From JAJZQD01 sp021847735 (GTDB taxonomy: Bacteria > Bacillota > Thermincolia > Thermincolales > UBA2595), in assembly GCA_027324025.1 (NCBI GenBank), contig DAHVYW010000106.1, forward strand, positions 1-49,222: a stretch of DNA of 49,222 nt, given 5' to 3'. The notes beneath the pieces were generated by a model. It was not told where the DNA came from. It saw only the letters and a program-made list of their open reading frames with translations, and ran no database searches. The position numbers were made by a program, and so were the translations under genes. Shown here piece after piece: positions 40,270 through 47,551 of this stretch (positions are counted from its first letter, which is position 1; every line of letters begins with the position of its first letter).

Positions 40270-41963
40270 TATAAACCCCACTTCTCCCCTCTCAACATCT
40301 TGTAGGCCGCTTTCATCCTACTTACAATATCGACCTGTTCGCTATTTTGTGCAATAAAATCACCCGGGATAAGCTTTTCAATTACCGGCCGGAGCGCCGA
40401 ATCGAAAACCTCCCTGGAGTCAGAATTGTTATAAAGCAAGTTGCCTTCCCATAGCGCTCTGTAAACTTCGGCCGGTTCCATATAAGGGAAAACAATAGCC
40501 GGCTCAAATGGAATTCGCAACAGCCTTCTGTCAATAAAACGGGTGTGTTTATTAATAATTATTTCAACCTGGCTGCTCCCTTTGTCCCCAACTTCACTTA
40601 AAAGCTTAACTGTTTTATATTCGTGCGGAATGAGGTCTTCTGGGATTCCTTTGTTATCGTAATTGCAGTCTGCCGTACGATCTATCAGGACCGGGTCGGG
40701 GTCAACAACCAGAAAGATATAGTCCGCCTGGAGCAAAACTGAACGTATGCTGGGATGATCCCAATTTGTTGAAACATCCAGAAAAACTATGGGGGTGTGT
40801 TTCGTCGAGTAAACCAACTGCATCATGTTATCGCCGGACCAATCCTTGATTGAAAACAAGGTTGGTTCCAGCACAATCCAGCTTACTCCGTTATCGATAA
40901 AAACCTTTTTCCAATCAACCGGACAACCCTTTTGGATTTCATGAGGCCATGAAATATATTCTTTTGACTTTTGCCTGATAAACAAGGCATCATAAAAATA
41001 CGGGGTATTGACGGGAAACTCAATGACTGCGGTTGAAATGCCCCTTGCCGCTGTTGCAGCCGCTAAATTTGCCGTGATAAAAGACGACCCCGCCCTCGCT
41101 GAAAGACTCCCAATGATAATCAGTTTGGAAGTTATACCGGGCAGCTTCTTTATACCCAATTGGGTTTCATGATCACCGTCTGCCCTATTACAGGTCAAGT
41201 CCTTCATAAGCTCTTTGGCACTCTGGTATCTTAAAGCCGGGTCGCTGTGGGTACATTTTGCAATTATCCTTTCGGTATCCATAGAAAGGGCTTTATTGAC
41301 CTGTCTTACCGGCATAACATGATATGGGGGGTCGTTGGGATTAAGCCCTGTAGCCACGTGGTAAAGGGTTGCCCCCAGCCCGTAAATATCTGTTCTCTCA
41401 TCAGTCTGATTGGCTCCCGAGTATTGTTCCGGGGCCGCATAGCCCCTGGTGCCAATATAAACTGTGTCACTGTCCTGGCCTTCTTTATACTCTCTTGCTA
41501 TTCCCAGGTCAATCAGCTTTACATTGTTGTCGCTGTCTATGATGATATTCCCCGGTTTCATATCCCTGTAAATAATCGGGTTGGGCTTGATATTATGCAG
41601 GTATATCAGGATCTCACAAAGCTGCCTGCCCCATTGTATTAAATTTTTTTCACTGCACATTTCCCTTGATTTAATAACTTCCCTAAGATTAATTCCTTCG
41701 AAATAATCCTCGATTATATAAAGAAACTTTCCCTTTTCCGCGATATCTACAATTCTAGGGAGTCTGGGATGGTTTATCTTTTTGAGAATCTCCGATTCGG
41801 CCAGAAGATTTACGCGCATCCTCCGGCCCAAGTCAATCTCCTTTACAGCCCAGTGGTTGCCTAATTTGACGTTTTCGGCCAGGTATACGCGGCCTGTTCC
41901 ACCTTTGCCCAAAAAGCCGATAACCCTGTATTTCTCCTCTAAAATATCTCCGATATGCAACAC
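40269..41963 (-). CDS. Ser/Thr protein kinase fused to a degenerate MinD/TadZ-like domain
   Basis: This 564-residue soluble protein has an active-looking Hanks kinase in residues 12-255: GKGGTGRVY (19-27), Lys41, YRDMKPGN (132-139), DLG (152-154) and APE (177-179). Residues 280-540 are a ParA/MinD-type Rossmann domain (KLIIIGSLSARAGSSFITANLA) whose P-loop lacks the nucleotide-binding lysine. LIDRTADCN and VEIIINKHT segments fit a CpaE/TadZ-type module. It has no transmembrane helix. It is the first gene of the Tad-type operon and overlaps cpaB. A role as a phosphorylation switch for appendage assembly is an inference. The start is GTG, with AGGGAGAG 7 nt upstream. Confidence 0.88.
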   Translation of the reverse strand: MLHIGDILEEKYRVIGFLGKGGTGRVYLAENVKLGNHWAVKEIDLGRRMRVNLLAESEILKKINHPRLPRIVDIAEKGKFLYIIEDYFEGINLREVIKSREMCSEKNLIQWGRQLCEILIYLHNIKPNPIIYRDMKPGNIIIDSDNNVKLIDLGIAREYKEGQDSDTVYIGTRGYAAPEQYSGANQTDERTDIYGLGATLYHVATGLNPNDPPYHVMPVRQVNKALSMDTERIIAKCTHSDPALRYQSAKELMKDLTCNRADGDHETQLGIKKLPGITSKLIIIGSLSARAGSSFITANLAAATAARGISTAVIEFPVNTPYFYDALFIRQKSKEYISWPHEIQKGCPVDWKKVFIDNGVSWIVLEPTLFSIKDWSGDNMMQLVYSTKHTPIVFLDVSTNWDHPSIRSVLLQADYIFLVVDPDPVLIDRTADCNYDNKGIPEDLIPHEYKTVKLLSEVGDKGSSQVEIIINKHTRFIDRRLLRIPFEPAIVFPYMEPAEVYRALWEGNLLYNNSDSREVFDSALRPVIEKLIPGDFIAQNSEQVDIVSRMKAAYKMLRGEKWGL

Positions 41964-42140
41964 CGCTTATCTCTCCCTGCTCCCTAAATCCCCACTCAAT
42001 TTTAACCTTTACAGTCAATACGGTTAATCCCCAACAATTTTCACCCTATTTTTACTATAATTCCTATATTGTTTCACTATTGTCATTAAATAGGTGTTTA
42101 GTTCAATAATTATCGGAATTTTCCTGCCAACCCATCCTAT

Positions 42141-42177
42141 AATGCGGGTTTGGCGGTTCAAAATGCGGTTTTGGCGG
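42141..42177. promoter_or_regulatory. Two direct repeats (16 bp, 21-bp period) upstream of the Tad operon
   Basis: AATGCGGGTTTGGCGG at 42141-42156 and AATGCGGTTTTGGCGG at 42162-42177 differ at one base and repeat every 21 bp, two helical turns, which suits side-by-side binding of a regulator. They lie about 180 bp upstream of the kinase-gene start. A related string (CGGTTTTCGGCGG then TTAAC) occurs at 46968-46985 upstream of the AAA+ regulator. No protein is proven to bind. Confidence 0.45.
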
Positions 42178-42230
42178 GTTTAACATGCTGTTGCATTCGC
42201 CTGCAATCCACCTTTAGCCTTATCATAAGA

Positions 42231-42350
42231 TAAGTGAACTCGTTCAGCTAAAGCTGAACATCGAAACTTCAGTGGGGGACTCTACCCCCACTGAAGCAGA
42301 AAAGTGGAAACTCCACCTAATAGAAGGTGGAGTCTTGGAATTGGGATAAA
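42231..42350 (-). repeat. Three-hairpin interspersed repeat, copy D
   Basis: A full copy on the minus strand. Read in that direction it begins inside the seven-T tract of the DUF1992 terminator (TTTTTTTATCCC), exactly as copy A begins in the tRNA terminator. It ends at GTTCACT next to the region upstream of the Tad operon. Confidence 0.9.
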
Positions 42351-42375
42351 AAAATGGCTGCCATAATTGGCAGTC
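42348..42375 (-). terminator. Intrinsic terminator of the DUF1992 gene
   Basis: CTGCCA-ATTA-TGGCAG followed by CCATTTTTTT on the minus strand, 17 bp past the stop codon. Repeat copy D starts in the T-tract. Confidence 0.75.
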
Positions 42376-42391
42376 ATTTTGCTAAAGGCAC

Positions 42392-42724
42392 TTATTTTTG
42401 CCTTCCTCTTCTCTCTTCCATAATAATGTTGTATCTAATCTTTGTTTCCTCCAGCTTCTTTTTCAGGAAGACTTTCTGCTCATCCTGCTTACAGTCCGCT
42501 ATCATCATTTTTAGCTGTTCAATTTCTCTTTGAATTTCCACTTCTTCAGGCAGCAGGCCCAGGTTTTTCATTATTTTGTTATACATTCTGTCTTCTGGGT
42601 CCTCAAAAGGGTTTGGCACATCCAAAACCAAGGGTTTCCCCTCCCCGGGCAGATTTTTTAGTTCACCCTTTTGAATGGCTTCCTTTATCTTTGCTTCCGC
42701 TATTTTCCCATAAATATCTGACAC
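42392..42724 (-). CDS. DUF1992 (DnaJ-homologue subfamily C-like) protein
   Basis: This 110-residue helical protein of the DUF1992 family has the hallmark AEAKIKEAIQKGELKNLPGEGKPL and PFEDPEDRMYNKIMKN segments. The GTG at 42724 has GGGGG 7 nt upstream. The family is widespread but its role is unknown. Despite its database name it has no J-domain. It is monocistronic. Confidence 0.88.
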   Translation of the reverse strand: MSDIYGKIAEAKIKEAIQKGELKNLPGEGKPLVLDVPNPFEDPEDRMYNKIMKNLGLLPEEVEIQREIEQLKMMIADCKQDEQKVFLKKKLEETKIRYNIIMEERRGRQK

Positions 42725-42892
42725 AGTTTATCCCCCGCATTTATTCGATTTAACCCTTTATTCCGAGACCCATAGTCACATCCATCACCACGTCTTCTGC
42801 ATTACCTTTCAGTAGTTTTCCCTGTTTAATCCGGTTTCAAAAATAAAGATTGAACAGACGATTTCCTGGGGTTTTAGAACATATTGCCGCAA

Positions 42893-42921
42893 TATACATT
42901 TATTATCATATAAGGTATAAT
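42893..42921 (+). promoter_or_regulatory. Candidate promoter upstream of the truncated ferredoxin gene
   Basis: TATACA, 17 bp and TATAAT, 43 bp before the first ATG. The rest of 42725-42963 shows nothing recognisable. Confidence 0.45.
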
Positions 42922-42963
42922 TTAAGCTAAGATTAGTTCGTTTATATAGGTTTTTTATGGGAA

Positions 42964-43725
42964 ATGCCGTTTATCAATGGAATGTCATATATAACAAAAA
43001 AGCTGCTGACAGTCCGTCAGCAGCCGATAATGACAGGTGTAATTGGGGTTGATATGCCGTCGAACTGGACGGCCTTACATTGGGGATTAAGCCACTCGAA
43101 TTCTACGGCCATTATTGCCAGGGCAAAAACGAAGGTTTCAGGGTTTATGGAAGTTATCTTATCAGAAAGGCGCTATTATGGAGGTTTTTTCGCGTTATTT
43201 TTAGGTATATTGCTACTGCAAATTTCTATGGGTTACATACTTTTCGGCCGTATAATTTTCGCTAAATTGTTTTTTTCATCGAACAGTTGTAATGGCTGCG
43301 GTATTTGTGTCAAAAACTGCCCGGCGCAGGCCATTAAGATGTTTGGAGAAAAGCCTTACTGGACATATAGATGTGAATCTTGTATGCGATGCATGAATTT
43401 TTGCCCAAATAGGTCTGTTGAAGCCAGTCATTCGTTAGCGGTAATTTTATATTATATTACAGCGATTCCTGTTTGGCAGTATGTATTAAATAGAGTTACT
43501 GATTCTATCCCTGGTATGGCTAAGTTCAACAATGATGTGACTACTTTTGTATTGCAGTACATTTATTTTCTTATCTCAATATTTTTGACGTATCTAGTAT
43601 TTTCAATTTTAAACCGTGTCCCCATAATCAGCAGGATTTTTGCGCTGACAACTCTAACACACTATTACCGAAGGTATCATGAGCCTGATACAAAACTCGT
43701 TGATATCTCCCCTAAAAGCAGATAG
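42964..43725 (+). pseudogene. Ferredoxin membrane protein, EFR1-like, 5'-truncated
   Basis: The protein has two [4Fe-4S] motifs (CNGCGICVKNCP and CESCMRCMNFCP at about residues 110-148) and three or four hydrophobic helices. Its N-terminus (GVDMPSNWTALHWGLS, IIARAKTKV) matches the last third of the flavodoxin domain in EFR1-type proteins. The FMN-binding first part is absent. An intrinsic terminator for the minus strand (42996-43024) lies inside the first 20 codons, so the real homologous sequence starts near 43030. The first ATG has no good ribosome-binding site. It is probably a remnant left by a deletion, although a short iron-sulfur protein could still be made from the later ATG at 43054. 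Confidence 0.65.
42996..43024 (-). terminator. Orphan minus-strand intrinsic terminator
   Basis: GCTGCTGAC-GGACT-GTCAGCAGC followed by six Ts on the minus strand, with a 9-bp perfect stem. No minus-strand gene lies close upstream, because the adjacent sequence is the plus-strand ferredoxin gene. It was probably brought there by a rearrangement. Confidence 0.75.
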
Positions 43726-43768
43726 AATTACACCGGTATGGGAGGGTAAAATCCCCTTCACGTGTTTT

Positions 43769-44017
43769 TCAGTGAAATAATTTTTTATAGGCCTTTATGC
43801 TCTGCTCCATGGTTTCTCTACTTTCCGGGTAATTCAGAAATTCGGAGTGAACCCTGGCAAATCCCTCCCTGAATTCCGGGCTTGACCGCATCGCGTCAGT
43901 GGCAATTTCAAATATCGACACGGCGCTTTTCAGGAAGTGGTCCCTCTTTTCCGAGTCTGTCTCTTTGATTTCATTAACTAGTTTTTCCATGATATTCATG
44001 GCCTGATCCAATAACAT
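43769..44017 (-). CDS. Small helical protein of unknown function
   Basis: This 82-residue, Cys-free, highly charged protein is predicted as three or four helices (MLLDQAMNIMEKLVNEIKE, KSAVSIFEIATDAMR, EQSIKAYKKLF). GAGGTGAGC lies at the expected place before the ATG. No family is recognised. It lies downstream of the speE terminator and is likely transcribed by itself. Confidence 0.6.
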   Translation of the reverse strand: MLLDQAMNIMEKLVNEIKETDSEKRDHFLKSAVSIFEIATDAMRSSPEFREGFARVHSEFLNYPESRETMEQSIKAYKKLFH

Positions 44018-44087
44018 AACAGCTCACCTCAGTTTAGTTTTATCCAGGTTTGCGGCGGCTGATTCATAATTATGCCTTAATAATCAT

Positions 44088-44122
44088 AAAAAGACCCCCT
44101 CTATCTTCAGAGGGGGTTAAAA
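44088..44122 (-). terminator. Intrinsic terminator, speE side
   Basis: ACCCCCTCT-GAAGAT-AGAGGGGGT followed by CTTTTT on the minus strand, about 100 bp after the speE stop codon. It also has A-T tracts on the other side. Confidence 0.8.
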
Positions 44123-44127
44123 ATGTT

Positions 44128-44150
44128 GGTTCGCTATCGCGTAACCTTTC
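44128..44150 (+). repeat. GGTTCGC hairpin repeat, decayed copy 3
   Basis: GGTTCGC-TATC-GCGTAACC has one bulged base and is followed by TTTCAACTT, a diverged version of the flank seen at 1633 and 34749. It follows directly after the speE terminator. Confidence 0.4.
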
Positions 44151-44222
44151 AACTTATATGACTGCTTTTTCCTACCGCTTTTTATCCCAGTTTTTGCCTG
44201 CCACCATTCTATACTGTGACAG

Positions 44223-45056
44223 CTATTCAAACAGTTCCTTTATATAGTTAGGCAGTACGAAACACGCGTTATGGATGTCTTTGTTATAGTATTTCAGTTT
44301 CATTTCACCTATTAGCTTTTCATTTGGTGCAGCAGAAGTTGGGTCATATTTTTTGCTGCCGATGGTAAAAGACCAGAACCCGCCAATATAAGTGGCAACA
44401 CTGGTTAGATAAGTTTTGGTTATTGAAAACACCCCTGAAATTCGCTTGTTTACTTGTGCCAACAGCTCCCTGTTAAACTGGGGGGACTCGGTCTGGGCCA
44501 CCATAATCCCGCCGTCGTTTAAGGCTCCGTATATATCCCTGTAAAACTCCTCGCCAAAAAGGGCCAAAGCGGGACCTACCGGGTCAGATGAATCAACAAT
44601 AATAATATCGTAGTATTCATGCTTAGTTTTAACAAACTTCTGCCCGTCCTCTACAAATATCCTAACCCTCTTGTCGCTAAGGGCGCAGCTCGTTTCAGGG
44701 AAGTACTTCCTGCTGGCCCAAATAACCTTTTCATCTATTTCTACCAGGTCAGCCTGTTTCACAGAAGGATATTTTACCGATTCTCGTATAGCGCCTCCGT
44801 CCCCTCCCCCAATAACCAGTACTTTTTGGGGGTTGGGGTGAGACATAAAAGCAGGATGAATTATCATCTCATGATAGACGAATTCATCCTGTTCAGTGAT
44901 TTGAATTACTCCGTCCAGCACAAGCGCTTTACCGAACTCCAGGGTGTTTATTACTGCAAGATGCTGATGCTCTGTCCGGTCAGTGTAAAGCGTCTCGCTA
45001 AACTTCCAGTTTACGCTATATCCTGGTGTATGTTTTTCCGTCAGCCAGAATTCCAT
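44223..45056 (-). CDS. speE: Spermidine/polyamine synthase
   Basis: This 277-residue enzyme transfers the aminopropyl group of decarboxylated SAM to putrescine or a related diamine. It shows an N-terminal beta domain with LVLDGVIQITEQDEFVYHEM, the nucleotide motif VIGGGDGGAIRE, DLVEIDEKV, and the catalytic region DIIIVDSSDPVGPA. The ATG at 45056 has GGAGGTGG upstream. The longer frame to 45101 runs through this site. No speD or agmatinase gene is near. Confidence 0.93.
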   Translation of the reverse strand: MEFWLTEKHTPGYSVNWKFSETLYTDRTEHQHLAVINTLEFGKALVLDGVIQITEQDEFVYHEMIIHPAFMSHPNPQKVLVIGGGDGGAIRESVKYPSVKQADLVEIDEKVIWASRKYFPETSCALSDKRVRIFVEDGQKFVKTKHEYYDIIIVDSSDPVGPALALFGEEFYRDIYGALNDGGIMVAQTESPQFNRELLAQVNKRISGVFSITKTYLTSVATYIGGFWSFTIGSKKYDPTSAAPNEKLIGEMKLKYYNKDIHNACFVLPNYIKELFE

Positions 45057-45141
45057 ATGTGTCTCCACCTCCAGAGAATGATTAGTATGTATTTCGCCCA
45101 AAGGTGTATGGAATCCTGTCTCAAGAATGATAATTTACAGT

Positions 45142-46878
45142 CTACTCGTCAAGAAGATTGTATTTTTCCAGCTTTTGATATAAACCGGCCCTGGAAATAC
45201 CGAGTATCTTGGCAGCTTTTACCTTGTTGCCCCCTGCTCTCTGAAGACCCTGGATTACGGCATTGCGTTCAGTTTCTTCAAGGATGTTTTTTAAGGAAAC
45301 TTTGTTATTAACCTTGGCCTGGGGCTGTGACGTTTTCTTCAGGTAAATAGGCAGGTGATGGGTTTGAATAATCTGATCTTCAATCACATCAAAAGCCCTC
45401 TCCAACGTGTGTTCCAGCTCTTTCACGTTTCCCGGCCATAAGTGCTTGATAAGGATATTGTACACCTCAGAAGAAAAGCCAATAACATTTTTCCCGAATT
45501 CCTTGTTATACTTTTCAATAATAAAATTAGCCAATGGTTCGATGTCTTCTTGGCGGTCCCTCAGTGGAGGTATATAAAAACTCAGGGCGTTCAGCCGGTA
45601 GTAGAGGTCTTCCCGGAACAGTTTCTGCCTTGCCAGGTCCTCCAAGTTGCGGTTAGTGGAAGCCACCACTCTGACATCTACCGGAATATACTTCTCGTCC
45701 CCTATTCTCTTGATAGCCTTTTCTTTTAACACCTTGAGCAGCTTGCCCTGCAGGGCAAGGGACATATCCCCGATTTCATCAAGGAATATCGTCCCGTGGT
45801 CTGCCAGTTCAAATTTACCGACTTGGCTTCCCTTCTTGGCGCTGGGAAATGCGCCTTCCCCAAAACCAAACAGCTCCGCTTCCAAAAGGTTCTCCGGGAC
45901 AGCGGCACAGTTAACTTTGACAAAAGGCCCGTGTTTGCGCGGGCTTTCCCTGTGCAGTCCGTGGGCAAACAGTTCCTTTCCAGTTCCCGGTTCACCTCTC
46001 AGCAAAACAGTGGAATTGCTGGAAGCAATCTTTCTAATGGTTTCTTTCAGTTGCAGTATGACCTGGCTCTTACCAACTATGTTGTCAATCTTATACTTAG
46101 CGCCCGAAATGGTTTCCAGCTGTTCCTTGTAATAAGCCAGTTTACTTCTCAGGGTATTCACCTTGTTGACCAGGGAATCCATCTCATAAATCTGTTTAAA
46201 CATTATTTTCCCTATGGCGCCGGTTACTTCTTTCCCGTTATAAACAGGCAGGTTTGTGACAATGACATCACTACCCTTGATTTTTCTTAATTCCGCAAAC
46301 TCATTTTCCGCAGTCTCTATGACGCTTGTCAAAGACAGTTCCGGCAAAATATCCGAAATATCTTTACCTATGACTTTAGCCCTGCGGGCTCTTAGAAAAT
46401 TACAGAAGGCCTCATTGCATATTTGGATTTTTCCGGCCTTGTCTATCACCACTATCCCTTCATGGGCACTTTCCAATACGGTCTGAAGCAACTGCCGCAG
46501 GTCTCTAACAGAAGACATCTCTTCCACAATTCGCTGTAGGAGAGTAATGTCTTCAAAGACCACCACTGCCCCCACAACTTCTTCCCCCTTCAATATGGGA
46601 GTAAGGTTAGACAGGCAGATACAGTCATTCAGAAACATCTTTTGACCGAGTTCGGCAATGCCCGAGCGAAGTATTACGGGCAAATGCGATTCCGGCATAA
46701 CTTCCTGAATATACTTGCCGATTACGTCTTCTGTTATGTTCAACAAATTTTTAGCCGAATCATTGAAAACAACAATATATCCGTTCTTATCGACAGCTAT
46801 AATTCCGTTATATGTGGAGTCCAGGATAAAACTGAGACTGTATTCCCAATTACTTATGGCCTTTCTAGGCAGTGTCAT
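45142..46878 (-). CDS. PAS-PAS-AAA+-Fis regulator with non-canonical GAFTGA loop
   Basis: This 578-residue enhancer-binding-protein-type regulator has two PAS domains (about 12-115 and 130-230) and a short coiled coil. An AAA+ module follows, with Walker A GEPGTGKE (295-302) and Walker B TIFLDEIGDM (363-372), and then a C-terminal Fis helix-turn-helix (GGNKVKAAKILGISRAGLYQKL). The sigma-54-contact loop GAFTGA reads GAFPSA at 342-347. The rest of the central domain is normal. It may use sigma-54 inefficiently or not at all. Intracellular PAS sensing suggests a small-molecule or redox signal. The ATG has GGAGG 7 nt upstream. It is probably monocistronic. Confidence 0.9.
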   Translation of the reverse strand: MTLPRKAISNWEYSLSFILDSTYNGIIAVDKNGYIVVFNDSAKNLLNITEDVIGKYIQEVMPESHLPVILRSGIAELGQKMFLNDCICLSNLTPILKGEEVVGAVVVFEDITLLQRIVEEMSSVRDLRQLLQTVLESAHEGIVVIDKAGKIQICNEAFCNFLRARRAKVIGKDISDILPELSLTSVIETAENEFAELRKIKGSDVIVTNLPVYNGKEVTGAIGKIMFKQIYEMDSLVNKVNTLRSKLAYYKEQLETISGAKYKIDNIVGKSQVILQLKETIRKIASSNSTVLLRGEPGTGKELFAHGLHRESPRKHGPFVKVNCAAVPENLLEAELFGFGEGAFPSAKKGSQVGKFELADHGTIFLDEIGDMSLALQGKLLKVLKEKAIKRIGDEKYIPVDVRVVASTNRNLEDLARQKLFREDLYYRLNALSFYIPPLRDRQEDIEPLANFIIEKYNKEFGKNVIGFSSEVYNILIKHLWPGNVKELEHTLERAFDVIEDQIIQTHHLPIYLKKTSQPQAKVNNKVSLKNILEETERNAVIQGLQRAGGNKVKAAKILGISRAGLYQKLEKYNLLDE

Positions 46879-47202
46879 AGTTAGACCTCCAAGTTAAATA
46901 ACTAACAGTATTTATTTAATTTTATCTCATTACAGAGTCCTTTGACTTTAGTTTTTCCCGTAATGGTCGGTTTTCGGCGGTTAACTGCTGTCCATAAAAC
47001 TAAACAGTTATATTTGGCTGCTGAACGGTATTAACGCAAAATGGGAGGTCATTTGCCGCTAGTTTGGCATTGACTCTTCCCACTTTTATCTGCTATACGG
47101 TAATATTTTTTTAATCGTGTCGGCTCAGGAATTTAGTGGTCGGTGAAGGGAAATAATTAAATCCGTAGGGGATTAGAAAATATTAAAAGGAGTAGATGTG
47201 AT
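46879..47202. other. Divergent intergenic region of the AAA+ regulator
   Basis: This 324-bp region without a gene separates the regulator from the small membrane protein gene. It contains a string at 46968-46985 (CGGTTTTCGGCGG, TTAAC) similar to the tandem sites upstream of the Tad operon at 42141. I found no convincing -24/-12 promoter and no repeat of the interspersed families. Confidence 0.5.
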
Positions 47203-47433
47203 ATGGCCGGAAAAGTGCTTGCAGCCTTACTGTTAATATTCGGCGGAGGGGCGACCTTATATATTCTGTACAAGGCTGCCTTGGCATTGCTGCATCCAGT
47301 CGTGCAAAAAAAACTCGAACAGAAAATGCAAAAGGAAAAGTACGAGCAGCTGGAAAATAACTTACAGCTCCACCAGCAGCCAGACCAAAACCAGGTGAGG
47401 AACACCCAACAAAACATGAAAGGCAAACAATAA
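47203..47433 (+). CDS. Small single-span membrane protein
   Basis: This 76-residue protein has an N-terminal helix (VLAALLLIFGGGATLYILY) followed by a polar, Gln- and Lys-rich cytoplasmic tail with coiled-coil character. AAAGGAG lies about 10 nt before the ATG. No family is recognised. It converges on the universal-stress-protein remnant with its TAA directly at the end. Confidence 0.7.
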   Translation: MAGKVLAALLLIFGGGATLYILYKAALALLHPVVQKKLEQKMQKEKYEQLENNLQLHQQPDQNQVRNTQQNMKGKQ

Positions 47434-47551
47434 TCAGTGAACGATTAATACCGGTTGCTTGGCGGTATGGGAAACTCTGTCGCTTACACTACCCAGGAGA
47501 AGGCCTTTAATTCCACCCATACCCCTGCTGCCGATAACGATGAGCTCGTAC
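47434..47551 (-). pseudogene. C-terminal remnant of a universal stress protein (UspA)
   Basis: The last 38 or so residues, from YELIVIGSRGMGGIKG to SVSDRVSHTAKQPVLIVH, are the ATP-binding G-x2-G-x9-G(S/T) end of a UspA protein. The rest of the gene is missing. Homology begins 2 bp after the comM stop codon, in another frame. A deletion appears to have joined the comM end to the usp end. No start codon of its own is likely, so it should not be functional. Confidence 0.75.

Noticed and set aside
41964..42140. A cyclic-di-GMP riboswitch in the leader of the Tad operon
   Set aside because: The GNRA tetraloop-receptor and conserved core strings of the GEMM class are not present.
42100..42200. A sigma-54 (-24/-12) promoter upstream of the kinase-Tad operon (TTGGCAG...TTCCG)
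   Set aside because: The invariant GC at -12 reads CC, so the match is not acceptable.
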